Below the pieces are notes generated by a model that worked only from the letters and a program-made list of their open reading frames with translations, ran no database searches and had not been told where the DNA came from. Positions 53,542-63,213 of a DNA stretch of 64,000 nucleotides are shown piece after piece. The position numbers and the translations under genes are program-made. This stretch comes from JANJUO01 sp942492935. GTDB taxonomy: Bacteria; Bacteroidota; Ignavibacteria; Kapaibacteriales; UBA2268. Position 1 is the stretch's first letter; the number at the start of each line of letters is the position of its first letter. The stretch is from positions 124,001-188,000 of the forward strand of contig OW818654.1 of NCBI GenBank assembly GCA_942492935.1, read 5' to 3'.

Positions 53542-55524
53542 TTAGAAATTCAAATCAAGTTGTAGATAAACTCTATCGTCAGTATTCCCATTTATTTCAT
53601 TTAACCCACTACTTAGAATTTCAACATTATTACGTTGTGTTTTTGTATATCTAATGCGAAAACTTAATTCATCAATCGGCTGAAAAACTAAATTTGCGTA
53701 AAATCTTGCACCCGAGCCATAATTTGCATTTGTAGTCATTAATCCGGGCATAGAATATTCATATTGCCAAATAGCACTTTCGTAACTTTCTGTATTATAA
53801 TAACTTAATCTTCCACCTAATTTTAAATATTTTAATATCTGATAATCAATTTCAAGAAAGCACGATACACCTATTTCTTGCTCCATTTTATTTTCAAAAT
53901 CCACAAAAGATACTTCAATTCTATGTCTTAGATTTAATTTTTTGCTGATATTATTAGTCATATCAAATCTTGCATTAACTTTTGTTTGAATATAATTGAT
54001 TCTGTCTTTTGTGATTGCATCAGCCATTGCTTGAGTTTTGGATTCATATTTAATTCTAAATACATAAATTGCAGACTTATCATTTCTAAAACTAAATTCA
54101 GACAGAAAATCATTTCCTGAAACTATAAATGGAACTGTGAATGTTTTATTTAAAGTCGCATATTTATCATAATATACTGCAAATTGAGATTTGCTTGAAA
54201 TTTTCCATTGCAAACCAGTATAAATGCCATATTCATTACTTGGATAAGAAAACTCACCAAAATTAAACCCAAAAAGAGAACGAAATTTATCTGAAAAATA
54301 TCTTGGATGGAATACTAATCTAAGAGATTTCAAATCTAAAGCAAAAAAGGATTTAAAAGCTATATTTCCAATATTATCAGCTGAAATTTCAGCCATGGAA
54401 TTAATTGTTTTTCCTGAATATTTAAAGTAATACGAACTAAATAAACCACCATCACCTTTTATCAATGATGATGATTTACCATCAATAGTTTTATCATAAT
54501 GTAAATATAAGCCCAACATACCTAAAGTAACATTTCCATCTACAGCTTCAAGATTTAAATATCCCATCTGTTCGTTAAGTTTTCCTCTTTTTGAAATTTC
54601 ATTATCAGTTCGAAAATATCCAGAATTATACATTGAAGTTACAGTTCCACTATTTTCTTCAACTGTTGCTGCTCTGTCAATGTTAGAATATCCAGCAGAT
54701 AAATTCATCATGGGATAGGATTTATAGTTAACAGCAATTCCTCGAAAAAAATTAAATTCAAGAGATGAAGAATATGGGTTTGCACCATTACCTATTTGAG
54801 TTACAGGATAAAATACTTCGCCGCTTTTTGATGCTCCAAACTGCCTCCATAGTACTGTCCCAAGACCAATAGAAGATGTATAATCTCCAATTATAATTTT
54901 TAAATCATCATTTGAATAGGAAATATTACCACTCATAAAATCGTTAATATTTTGTTCGCCAGATGATTTATCTGTCAGAAAACTCGCCGAAATATTCTTA
55001 GAATTATATTTGATTCTTTGGCATACATCAAGATTATTTCCCACAAAACTACTATCAATAAATCCCATTTGTGTTTGTAAATTTATTTGATTTCTAACTC
55101 TAATAGCAATTTTATGAAAATCCTCCATAGATTTATCAATATTCAAAGTAGTGCAATTTTGTAGAATCAAAAATTCATTTACAGTCAAATTCAATGAATC
55201 ATTAATCATTTTCAAATCTAAATGCGGATGTCTTCTGACAAGTAGTACAATTTTCTCAGCAATTATTGAATTAATTCCAGGAATGTCAGCAAGTTCTGAT
55301 TTGGAGGCATATCTTAAATAAACAGGGTTTTGTCGGTAAAACTCCAGCTTATCCAAATCATCATTTGTTGAAGCATCTTTAGAAACATTTTCTAATAGAT
55401 TTTCATAAATTTCTTCTTCAGATTCTTGACAAAATAATTTGTCATTCATTAAAAATATAATTAAAATTAAAATTAAAAATGAAATTTTTTGTAATTTAAC
55501 ATTTTTAAAAATGTACCAACTCAA
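53542..55524 (-). CDS. Helix-hairpin-helix plus outer-membrane beta-barrel protein
   Basis: The start is uncertain. A TTG at 55524 gives a good 33-residue signal peptide (ends LFCQ) and leaves 18 nt to the divergent YacP-like gene; an ATG at 55569 would overlap that gene. After the signal come a ComEA-like helix-hairpin-helix region (about residues 75-135 from the TTG: LRYASKSELADIPGINSIIAEKI...) and then about 500 residues of alternating strands with many aromatic and Gly residues, ending in VYLQLDLNF. A C-terminal Phe-ended strand is typical of outer-membrane barrels. DNA-binding motifs on a barrel are unusual outside natural competence. Function unknown. Confidence 0.72.
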   Translation of the reverse strand: MSWYIFKNVKLQKISFLILILIIFLMNDKLFCQESEEEIYENLLENVSKDASTNDDLDKLEFYRQNPVYLRYASKSELADIPGINSIIAEKIVLLVRRHPHLDLKMINDSLNLTVNEFLILQNCTTLNIDKSMEDFHKIAIRVRNQINLQTQMGFIDSSFVGNNLDVCQRIKYNSKNISASFLTDKSSGEQNINDFMSGNISYSNDDLKIIIGDYTSSIGLGTVLWRQFGASKSGEVFYPVTQIGNGANPYSSSLEFNFFRGIAVNYKSYPMMNLSAGYSNIDRAATVEENSGTVTSMYNSGYFRTDNEISKRGKLNEQMGYLNLEAVDGNVTLGMLGLYLHYDKTIDGKSSSLIKGDGGLFSSYYFKYSGKTINSMAEISADNIGNIAFKSFFALDLKSLRLVFHPRYFSDKFRSLFGFNFGEFSYPSNEYGIYTGLQWKISSKSQFAVYYDKYATLNKTFTVPFIVSGNDFLSEFSFRNDKSAIYVFRIKYESKTQAMADAITKDRINYIQTKVNARFDMTNNISKKLNLRHRIEVSFVDFENKMEQEIGVSCFLEIDYQILKYLKLGGRLSYYNTESYESAIWQYEYSMPGLMTTNANYGSGARFYANLVFQPIDELSFRIRYTKTQRNNVEILSSGLNEINGNTDDRVYLQLDLNF

Positions 55525-55542
55525 AAAAGTATTTGAATTAAA

Positions 55543-56022
55543 ATGAAAATATTTATTATTGACGCTCATAACTTGATCCACAAAGATGTTGAATTGAAGA
55601 AGAAGTTTTTAAAAAATCCTGCTGTTGCTTCAAATTCTTTGCTTGAAAAAATCAGACAATATTCTGAAAAATATCCGAGTTACAAATTTCTTGTTATTTT
55701 TGATGGATATTTTGAAGGTGTATCAATTCCGCACCCTAAAATAACAACAATTTTTTCACACAAAGAAACTGCAGACAATATAATTAAAGAACAAATTAAA
55801 AATAGTCTTACAACTAAAAATTTAACAATCATTTCTTCTGATGCCGAAGTATTATCTTACAGTAGAATTTATGCCTGTCAAATATTTACTTCCGAAGAAT
55901 TTCTATATCTATTAAATCCCGCAGAACAAATTATTTCCAAAAATCCAAAAACAGAAAACAAAGAAAAACCTGCACATACTTCAAAAAAGGAAATGGATTT
56001 CTTTCTAAAAGCGTTTAAATAA
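55543..56022 (+). CDS. YacP-like NYN-domain RNase
   Basis: 159 residues. The NYN/PIN-like core is visible: MKIFIIDAHNLIH with the first acidic residue Asp7, FLVIFDGYFEG with Asp54 and ILSSDAEVL-type IISSDAEVLSYSR with the third acidic cluster. This fits the DUF901/YacP family (Rae1 in Bacillus, a ribosome-associated mRNA nuclease). The C-terminal 25 residues are charged and probably flexible. It overlaps the convergent Rpn-type gene by 8 nt. Confidence 0.8.
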   Translation: MKIFIIDAHNLIHKDVELKKKFLKNPAVASNSLLEKIRQYSEKYPSYKFLVIFDGYFEGVSIPHPKITTIFSHKETADNIIKEQIKNSLTTKNLTIISSDAEVLSYSRIYACQIFTSEEFLYLLNPAEQIISKNPKTENKEKPAHTSKKEMDFFLKAFK

Positions 56023-56866
56023 TCAATTTGCTTATCTCATTTTCAGATAATCCTGTTAATTCCATAATAACATTTACTGACATTCCTTTTGACAAAGCTA
56101 TTTTTGCTATTACTATCTTTTCTTCAATCTTTCCTTCCTCTCGGGCTGTATCAATGCTGTTTTTCAAATCACGGTATTGCTTTAGACTATCTTCATAAGT
56201 CAATATTTCATTATAGGAGAATTTTGCAATTTCAGCAGCTGCAAATAATTTCTCAAAAATTGTTTCTCTTAATTTTTCAGGTATTTTATCTAATCTGTTT
56301 AAATTCTTAATTACATACATCCATTTATCAAATCTTGTTTCTAATTCATCTACAGATTTATTGAATTTCGGCATTTCCAAATAGATAAATGTCAGTTTAT
56401 CATAAAATATATTATTTGTCTCAATATCTTTTAATTTTACATCATATCGAAATTTTTTCAAATCATTTTTATCTTCATCAAATATAAAATCAAGAATCGC
56501 AATTGTATAGATTGATTTTAATTCAAAATTCCAATTGGCACGCTTTGCCTGTTCTCTTATCGGAAATGTTGAATAATATAATGTTCTATCTTTAAAGAAA
56601 TTTTGCTTCGTTTTTTGAAGTTCGACTATGAATTTTTCACCGCGTTCATTCTCGCAATATAAATCAAATATTGCTTTCCTTTCCAAAGAATTATCGCCTA
56701 ATTGCTCCGCTTTTAGATAAGTTAAATTGCGAATATATCCCTGCTCCTCTTTTAATAATTCATTCAGAAAATCAATTAATAAATCTTTATTCGGCTCTTC
56801 TCCAAATATTTTCTTAAATCCAAAATCCGTGAATGGATTTACATATCTATCTTTAAATTCATCCAT
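56015..56866 (-). CDS. Rpn-family PD-(D/E)XK nuclease (putative transposase/recombination-promoting)
   Basis: 283 residues matching the Rpn/TIGR01784 family. FTDFGFKKIFGEEPNKDLLIDFLNELL at the start is diagnostic. The nuclease core shows ERKAIFDLYCENERGEKFIVELQ, with Asp in the first strand and E-x-Q at about residues 81-83, the usual D...ExQ form of this family. The tail EEGKIEEKIVIAKIALSKGMS and ELTGLSENEISKL is also typical. Rpn proteins cleave DNA and raise recombination, sometimes as anti-phage factors. It follows a sensor kinase gene by 11 nt. The TIGR label transposase is historical; no IS ends were seen. Confidence 0.92.
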   Translation of the reverse strand: MDEFKDRYVNPFTDFGFKKIFGEEPNKDLLIDFLNELLKEEQGYIRNLTYLKAEQLGDNSLERKAIFDLYCENERGEKFIVELQKTKQNFFKDRTLYYSTFPIREQAKRANWNFELKSIYTIAILDFIFDEDKNDLKKFRYDVKLKDIETNNIFYDKLTFIYLEMPKFNKSVDELETRFDKWMYVIKNLNRLDKIPEKLRETIFEKLFAAAEIAKFSYNEILTYEDSLKQYRDLKNSIDTAREEGKIEEKIVIAKIALSKGMSVNVIMELTGLSENEISKLII

Positions 56867-56877
56867 TGGGTTCCCTT

Positions 56878-58179
56878 TTATTCATTGATTATACTTGATT
56901 TCATAATTGTAAAATGAAACTTTGTATATTTTCCTGCTTCACTATCAAACCAAATATTCCCACCACATTTTTCTACAAAATCTTTGGTTAAAATCAAACC
57001 TAATCCAGTACCAAGTTCATTATTTGTTCCAGGTCTTATTGCTCGTTTATCTATTTTAAAAATTTCATCTTTCAAATTTTCATCGATTCCAACACCATTA
57101 TCTTCAACTGTGATTAAGAAAAATCGTTTATTATAATCGCTACAACTTATCTTAATCAGACCTCCGCTATAAGTATATTTTACTGCATTAAAAATTAGAT
57201 TTCCCATGATTGAATTAATCATATTTTCATCAGAATAAATATAAATATTATCAGTGATTTCATTAACTATTTTTATGTTTTTTAAATGAGCATTTCTGTC
57301 AACTATTTTAAGAATTTGACGAATTATGTCATTTAAGCAATAATCATTATAATAAAATCTAAAATTACCTCTTTGTATTCTTGACCAATTCAATAAATTT
57401 TCTAAGAAATTATAAAGATTTTCTGCTGATTCATATAGGGCTGTCGTATATTCTTTTATTGTTCCAATTGTCATCTGTGAGAAATTTGTCGATAACATTT
57501 TGAGTGTATCCAAAAATCCAGAAACAGGGCTTTTTAAATCGTGTGCAATAATTGAAAAGAAAATATCTTTACTTGAATTTAATTTGATTAATCTATTTTC
57601 TGATTCTTGAATTTTATTATATAAAGAATTTAATTTCACAAGCTGCTGCGAAATAATATTATTTGAATTAATTAAATCTGAATTTGCTTTTTTTAAGGAA
57701 TTTTCGGCAAGTTTCCTATCAGTAATATCATGAATAATAGAGTACAGTAATTTTCTACCATTTATTTCAATTGGTGAAGAATATACTTCTACATTCCTCA
57801 ATTCGCCACTTTTTAATTTATGAATGAAGTGAAAATAATTTCTTTCGAACTTTTTTGCATTCTCCATTTCTAATTTAACTTCTTGTGCTGAAAGAGCATT
57901 AATATCTGTGATTTTCATAGTTTGTAATTCTTCATTGCAATAACCATAAAAATTGGCTGCGGCTTTATTGGCATAAATAATTTTACCATCTAAAGCTGGG
58001 TCAATAATTAACATCACTGCACTATGTTGTTCGATTAATTCACTTACAATATTAATCTTAGAATCTTCAACTAAATTATTTTCAACATCAATCTGATAAT
58101 AATCAATTAATCCTAATTTGTCTTCAGTTGTTTCTTTTAAGTCATCTTGTTCAATATTTAATTTGATTTTATTTTCCAT
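56878..58179 (-). CDS. PAS histidine kinase (soluble)
   Basis: 433 residues with no membrane segment. A PAS domain (about 45-155) is followed by a coiled coil (about 160-205), HisKA with His213 in FFSIIAHDLKSPVSG, and a HATPase domain (N-box NLIFNAVKY; DNGVGID; GTGLGL). The PAS domain has the GxIIYANKAAANFYGY pattern, and a Cys81 in YGYCNEEL. No response regulator is next to it. The Rpn gene follows 11 nt later and is probably cotranscribed. Confidence 0.92.
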   Translation of the reverse strand: MENKIKLNIEQDDLKETTEDKLGLIDYYQIDVENNLVEDSKINIVSELIEQHSAVMLIIDPALDGKIIYANKAAANFYGYCNEELQTMKITDINALSAQEVKLEMENAKKFERNYFHFIHKLKSGELRNVEVYSSPIEINGRKLLYSIIHDITDRKLAENSLKKANSDLINSNNIISQQLVKLNSLYNKIQESENRLIKLNSSKDIFFSIIAHDLKSPVSGFLDTLKMLSTNFSQMTIGTIKEYTTALYESAENLYNFLENLLNWSRIQRGNFRFYYNDYCLNDIIRQILKIVDRNAHLKNIKIVNEITDNIYIYSDENMINSIMGNLIFNAVKYTYSGGLIKISCSDYNKRFFLITVEDNGVGIDENLKDEIFKIDKRAIRPGTNNELGTGLGLILTKDFVEKCGGNIWFDSEAGKYTKFHFTIMKSSIINE

Positions 58180-58310
58180 TTTTTCCCATCCTTAAATTCA
58201 TTCCAAATTAAGCAAAACGTGATAGAATTACAAGAACTATTTTCTATTTTTGAAAATAATTTATAAAACTTTAATTTTTTTAATCGTCTATTAATATTTT
58301 GGTTTAATTG

Positions 58311-58961
58311 ATGAAATTTAGAATATCCGAGATTTTCTTTTCTATCCAAGGAGAAGGTTCAAGAGCTGGAATGCCATGCGTATTTGTAAGAATGCAGGGT
58401 TGCAGATTAAGATGTAGTTGGTGTGATACAAAGTATGCTCTGGATTTCAATTCAGAATATTTTGAATTAAATTATGATGAACTTTTGCAAGAAATCAAGA
58501 AATATGATTGCAATTTCATCGAATTTACAGGTGGTGAACCTTTAGAGCAAGATATTTATGGCATTATGACCGAGCTTTGTAATGATGGATTTACAGTTGC
58601 CATTGAAACTTCTGGCTATATTGATATTTCAAAGGTCGATAAGCATGTCATTAAAATAATTGATTTTAAATGCCCTGATTCTTTGATGTCAAAGAAAAAT
58701 AATTTTGATAATATCAATTATTTAACAAAAAAAGATGAAGTTAAATTTGTAATTGCAAGTGAAACCGATTATCAATTTGCAAAAAAAATAACTCTTGAGT
58801 TCGATTTGCCGACTAAATGTAATACTGTTTTGTTTTCACCTGTTTTTGGTGAAATGAATTACATTGAATTAGTAAACTTAATACTCAAAGATAATTTGGA
58901 TGTTCGATTTCAATTGCAAATTCATAAATATATTTGGGGACCTTCAAAAAGAGGAGTATAA
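58311..58961 (+). CDS. queE: 7-carboxy-7-deazaguanine synthase (radical SAM)
   Basis: Converts 6-carboxytetrahydropterin to 7-carboxy-7-deazaguanine in the queuosine pathway. 216 residues from the ATG at 58311. The radical SAM cluster motif is C31-x3-C35-x2-C38 (GCRLRCSWCDTKYA). FSIQGEGSRAGMP at residues 10-22 is the QueE signature, and FTGGEPLEQ is the SAM-binding GGE block. No queC, queD or queF is linked. Divergent from the upstream kinase gene. Confidence 0.93.
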   Translation: MKFRISEIFFSIQGEGSRAGMPCVFVRMQGCRLRCSWCDTKYALDFNSEYFELNYDELLQEIKKYDCNFIEFTGGEPLEQDIYGIMTELCNDGFTVAIETSGYIDISKVDKHVIKIIDFKCPDSLMSKKNNFDNINYLTKKDEVKFVIASETDYQFAKKITLEFDLPTKCNTVLFSPVFGEMNYIELVNLILKDNLDVRFQLQIHKYIWGPSKRGV

Positions 58962-59032
58962 TCAAACAATAATTACTATTCATTTACGAGTTTAGTTATT
59001 GTCAAATTTGGTATAGTGTAAGAAGGTTTGGA

Positions 59033-60973
59033 ATGAGAAAAAGCATATATATTTATTTTTTATTAATATTTCTTTTGGGAATATCATTCTTTGAACAATT
59101 ATATCCACAGAACTACAGCTCTTATAGAGTTGGTTTGAATTTCGGCTTGAATTACAATACTGTGGGTATGGGTTATCAAAACTTTTTATCAGATGGAACT
59201 GCAAATTGGCTGACTTATTATGGAAATGATGGCTCAGCTATTGCACCATATTTTGGTATGAATGCTGAGTATGTGTCTGAGAATTGGTGGGGAATTTCTT
59301 TAAGATTGGCTTATGACTCAAGAAATGTTGTCGTGAATGATGAATCAGTAATAAAATATGGCAGGGACCCTGAATTTGACATTACTGCTAATTATTTATC
59401 TATTGAGCCGGCTTTAAGAATTAAACAACATTTAATTCCTGATTTATATTTTCTTGTTGGACCACTTTTTTCATTCAATCTTAATGCAAAATATGATTAT
59501 AAATCACAAAAAAGTAATACTAATTATGAATTAATTAATCAAAATATCTCAAATATTAATTCATTTGTATATGGGTTAAATATCGGATTGAATTATGATA
59601 TTAAAATCGCTGAATATAACAATAAAAATGATATTTTTATCTCGCCTTTTTTTGATATTTCATATATAGCTAATCAACGAAAACCAGATTTTATTGAAAA
59701 CCAAGACCAAGTAAATGACGTTTGGAGTACTTTTACAATGCGATTTGGCTTTAAGGGGATGCTTGAATTTTCAAAAGATGAACAATCAGACCGAGAAATT
59801 AGTTTTTCTTATCTTGGTTTAACTCTACCTGCAAATGGTGAAGTTATTCAAAGAAAAGTTGACGAACATTTTCCATTAATTAACAGTGTATTTTTTGATT
59901 CTGGTAGTCAAGAAATACCTTCAAGATATATAAAATTAATTAAATTTGATGCTCGAAATTTCAATGAAAATGATATATTAACAACAAATAAAAATTCTAA
60001 AAATTTCGAATTGCCTCGCACTGAGCAACAAATGTTAATATATTATAATTTACTTAATATTTATGCGAAAAGAATGATTTTGGACTCTACTGTTAAATTA
60101 ACTTTGATTGGTTCATCGCCTATTGAAAATGATGGCGATGTATTAGCGTATAAAATCAAGAGTTACTTTGTTGAAATAATGGGTATTGATCCAACAAGAA
60201 TTACTACCGAAAAAAGAATTTTACCCAAGATTCCATCAGGTTCTTCTGTTACTTCATCAGATGACAAACCACTTGCTGATATTGAAAATCGTAGAGTAGA
60301 ATTTGTTTTTAATAAAGAAGAAATATACAAACCTGTAATAGTAAGAATTACTGACGAATTTCCAGTTGATAGTGATTTGGAATTCAATATTTTTGATGAT
60401 GTAAAATTCGATAATTGGAGTATAACAATCAATGGGGAAGGAAGGAGCAAAACTTATGGACCTTTTTATGAACGCGTAGAAAGTATTAATCCAGTCGAGC
60501 TAATGCGAGGTTTACAAAAAGGTAGGTATAATGCAAAAGTGGTTTTAAACACCCCTGACGGGAAAACAATAATTGATGACAGCGAATTTGAACTTGTAAA
60601 AAGAATTGAAGAAACTACAGGTATAAGATATACACTTTTATTTAATTATGGACAATCAGATGCTATTAAAGTATATGAAAAAAATCTCAGGAATGATATT
60701 GCTCCTTTAATAAAAGAAGGTTATCAACTCATAGTACATGGTAGAACTGATAATATTGGTTCCGATAGAACCAATAAAATTCTATCCGTTCAAAGAGCAA
60801 AAGAAGTCAAAACTATATTTGATGAGGAAATTCGGAAAGTTGGCAAGCGAATTAATACAAAAGCCATTGGTTATGGTGAAGAATCAATGTCTTCAACATT
60901 CGGCAATAACCTTCCTGAGGGTAGATTTTACAATAGGAATGTTAGTATTGATATTATACCGTTGAGGAAGTAA
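59033..60973 (+). CDS. OmpA-family outer-membrane protein with N-terminal beta-barrel
   Basis: 646 residues with a signal peptide (about 1-25, ends YPQN). The N-terminal half (about 30-240) is a beta-barrel-like domain with many aromatic strands. The middle is low in hydrophobics. Residues about 540-640 form an OmpA-like peptidoglycan-binding domain: YQLIVHGRTDNIGSDRTNKILS and QRAKEVKTIF carry the conserved Asp and Arg. An earlier OmpA-like copy may lie near 330-430 (LTLIGSSPIENDGDVLAYKI then ENRRVEFVF). AGAAGG lies ahead of the ATG. It tethers the outer membrane to the cell wall. Confidence 0.88.
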   Translation: MRKSIYIYFLLIFLLGISFFEQLYPQNYSSYRVGLNFGLNYNTVGMGYQNFLSDGTANWLTYYGNDGSAIAPYFGMNAEYVSENWWGISLRLAYDSRNVVVNDESVIKYGRDPEFDITANYLSIEPALRIKQHLIPDLYFLVGPLFSFNLNAKYDYKSQKSNTNYELINQNISNINSFVYGLNIGLNYDIKIAEYNNKNDIFISPFFDISYIANQRKPDFIENQDQVNDVWSTFTMRFGFKGMLEFSKDEQSDREISFSYLGLTLPANGEVIQRKVDEHFPLINSVFFDSGSQEIPSRYIKLIKFDARNFNENDILTTNKNSKNFELPRTEQQMLIYYNLLNIYAKRMILDSTVKLTLIGSSPIENDGDVLAYKIKSYFVEIMGIDPTRITTEKRILPKIPSGSSVTSSDDKPLADIENRRVEFVFNKEEIYKPVIVRITDEFPVDSDLEFNIFDDVKFDNWSITINGEGRSKTYGPFYERVESINPVELMRGLQKGRYNAKVVLNTPDGKTIIDDSEFELVKRIEETTGIRYTLLFNYGQSDAIKVYEKNLRNDIAPLIKEGYQLIVHGRTDNIGSDRTNKILSVQRAKEVKTIFDEEIRKVGKRINTKAIGYGEESMSSTFGNNLPEGRFYNRNVSIDIIPLRK

Positions 60974-61021
60974 ACAACATTATTCATTTATAGATATTGT
61001 CCATAATATAATAAGTTAAAT

Positions 61022-61044
61022 TACAAACATGCAAGTATGCTTGT
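61022..61044. repeat. Small hairpin after the OmpA-family gene
   Basis: ACAAACATGCAAGTATGCTT then GT reads almost the same on both strands (ACAARCATRC type arms). It lies about 50 nt past the stop codon and may act as a terminator, but there is no U-run. Confidence 0.35.
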
Positions 61045-61149
61045 TATAGTAAGGCGTTATAATTAAAAGCATGTTGCAAATTCCCTTCCAATTAACAGGT
61101 AATCAGAAGAATTTGACTATAAAATGAAAAAAAATATGTTTTGGGGCAG

Positions 61150-61287
61150 ATTAGTTTGTTGTTTACAACCTATAATCACTATCGGGATTTATAATTTATT
61201 TTCTATTGCTTATTTATAATTAATAGTTTTTTTGCATTTAAATAACAAGGATAGCAAAATATTTCAAATCGTCTATGTAGTTACCCT
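61150..61287. repeat. Family 1-related repeat, decayed copy 6
   Basis: Contains TGTTTACAA, CACTATCGGGATTTATAATT, then GCATTTAAATAACAAGG and CAAAATATTTCAAATCG, which follow the order of the 53.3-kb copy (inverted family 1 left arm), and ends TATGTAGTTAC, like the element terminus. Much eroded. Nothing else is recognisable in the 371-bp gap 60974-61344. Confidence 0.5.
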
Positions 61288-61344
61288 ATTTTTTTGTAAA
61301 TTTTTATTAAATTTGCATTATGTTTAATTTGTAATTGCAATTGT

Positions 61345-63201
61345 ATGAAAGACAGAGTTGTTATCTTTAAAATTTTATCGTTTTTGTTGCCGTTTATAGT
61401 ATATTTTATGACTTTAAGCCCTACTGTTTCATTTACAGATAGCGGTGAACTTGCGGCAGTTTGCTCTACTTTAGGTATAGCACATCCTACAGGATACCCA
61501 CTTTTTACATTGTTAGGATATATTTGGCTGCAATTACCTCTTCCTTTTTCAGATGTACATTCACTCAATATTTTTGTTGCAGTATTGACAGCATTTTCAT
61601 CATTTTTCGTATTCAATACTTTATTTCTTTTGATTAGCAAATTTGAATTAAAAGCTAAGCAAACTCTTACTAATAATTATTACAAAGAAATAATTACTTT
61701 GGCTGGGTCTTTGACATATAGTTTTGCATTAACTGTATGGCAACAAGCACTTTCGGTAGAAGTTTATTCATTACATTTATTAATGTTGAATATAATAATT
61801 TATTACGCAATTCAGGGATATTATTCTAAAGAATTTCAAAATAAATATTTTATAATAGCTTCAGTATTTTTAGGTCTTTCGTTTTCAAATCATTTAACAA
61901 CAATTTTGATTGTACCTGCATTGATTTACTTGTTTTTCAGCAATGGTAAGTATGGATTATCATTCTCGAGTGAGAAAATGAAGTTTTTCGGGATAATGGC
62001 TCTTTTTACATTAGCAGGTTTAACAGTATATGCTTATTTACCGTTACGTTCAATGGGAAACGCTGAATTTAATTGGGGAATGGTTCATCGTAGTTTGGAT
62101 AAATTTCTATATCATATTCAAGGTAAGCAATATCAAGTATGGATGTTTTCAGGCGAGCAAGTAGGGGAGAACATTGCAAGATTCTTTACAGCTATTCCGT
62201 ATCAACTTGCATTTATCGGAATTCCTTTTATTTTAAACGGAATGTGGAGAATATTAAAAGAATCGAAACCGATAACAATATTTATAATAATATTTGTTAT
62301 TAGTTGCTATTTTTATTCAATCAATTATTCTATACACGATATTGAAACATATTTTTTAACTGCTTATTTGGGATTTATTATACTTGCAATTATTGGTATT
62401 TATGATTTATTTTCAAAATTTCCTAAATTTGTTTATCTTGCATTTATAATGCCAGCTTTATCTATTGGAATCAATTTCAGTACCAATGATAATTCAAAGA
62501 ATTATCTTGTTGAAGACTTTACTAAAAATATGGTAAATAATTTAGATAAAGATGCTGTAATTATCAGTAGTCAATGGGATTATTGGAATTCTGCATTTTG
62601 GTATTACCAAAAAGTTGAACATTTACGCAAAGATGTCGTTTTAATTGAAAAAGAATTACTGAGACGCACTTGGTATCCATATCAATTACGCAAATGGTAT
62701 CCCGAAGTAATCAACAAATCAAAATCTGATATTGATAATTATATGATTGATTTAGAGAAATTTGAAACTGGTGCTGACCCTGAGGATTATAAATTTATCC
62801 AAGCAAAATGGGAAACTATGTTGAAAAATTTTGTTGAAAATAATATTGATAGCAGACCTGTTTATATCACTTTAGATATTATGAATTCCGAACCTTACTT
62901 GACTAAAAATTATAACTTAGTTCCCGAAGGTTTTGCATTCCGTTTATATAGGGATAATTCAATAAAACAATTAACTATAAATGGATTAAAATTAGACAGA
63001 TTTATTAAATCAATACCATCAGACCGAAATCATTTAGAGCAGGGGATTATGGAAACAGCATCAATAAATATTGCAAATATTGGTAGATATGCCCAATTTA
63101 ATAAGGATTTCAAAACAGCAAATGAAGCTTATACTTTAGCTATCAAGATTAATCCAGAAAATCAAATTGCCTCGCAAGGTTTATTTGAAATTAATAAATA
63201 G
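61345..63201 (+). CDS. DUF2723 polytopic membrane protein (glycosyltransferase-like) with TPR tail
   Basis: 618 residues with about ten membrane helices (to about residue 400). The opening TLSPTVSFTDSGELAAVCSTLGIAHPTGYP is the DUF2723 signature, with the conserved acidic residue and His of the family, which is related to protein O-mannosyltransferase-like GT-C enzymes. Three helical TPR-like segments lie at the end (NEAYTLAIKINPENQIASQGL). Probably transfers sugars to lipids or proteins on the periplasmic side. A TAAATTTG box (61308-61315) may be a -7 promoter element. The DUF481-like gene follows 12 nt later. Confidence 0.87.
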   Translation: MKDRVVIFKILSFLLPFIVYFMTLSPTVSFTDSGELAAVCSTLGIAHPTGYPLFTLLGYIWLQLPLPFSDVHSLNIFVAVLTAFSSFFVFNTLFLLISKFELKAKQTLTNNYYKEIITLAGSLTYSFALTVWQQALSVEVYSLHLLMLNIIIYYAIQGYYSKEFQNKYFIIASVFLGLSFSNHLTTILIVPALIYLFFSNGKYGLSFSSEKMKFFGIMALFTLAGLTVYAYLPLRSMGNAEFNWGMVHRSLDKFLYHIQGKQYQVWMFSGEQVGENIARFFTAIPYQLAFIGIPFILNGMWRILKESKPITIFIIIFVISCYFYSINYSIHDIETYFLTAYLGFIILAIIGIYDLFSKFPKFVYLAFIMPALSIGINFSTNDNSKNYLVEDFTKNMVNNLDKDAVIISSQWDYWNSAFWYYQKVEHLRKDVVLIEKELLRRTWYPYQLRKWYPEVINKSKSDIDNYMIDLEKFETGADPEDYKFIQAKWETMLKNFVENNIDSRPVYITLDIMNSEPYLTKNYNLVPEGFAFRLYRDNSIKQLTINGLKLDRFIKSIPSDRNHLEQGIMETASINIANIGRYAQFNKDFKTANEAYTLAIKINPENQIASQGLFEINK

Positions 63202-63213
63202 AGATGAAAACTT

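Noticed and set aside
56015..56866. Insertion sequence
   Set aside because: The Rpn family is often labelled transposase, but I found no terminal inverted repeats or target duplication around it, and it is tightly packed with its neighbours.
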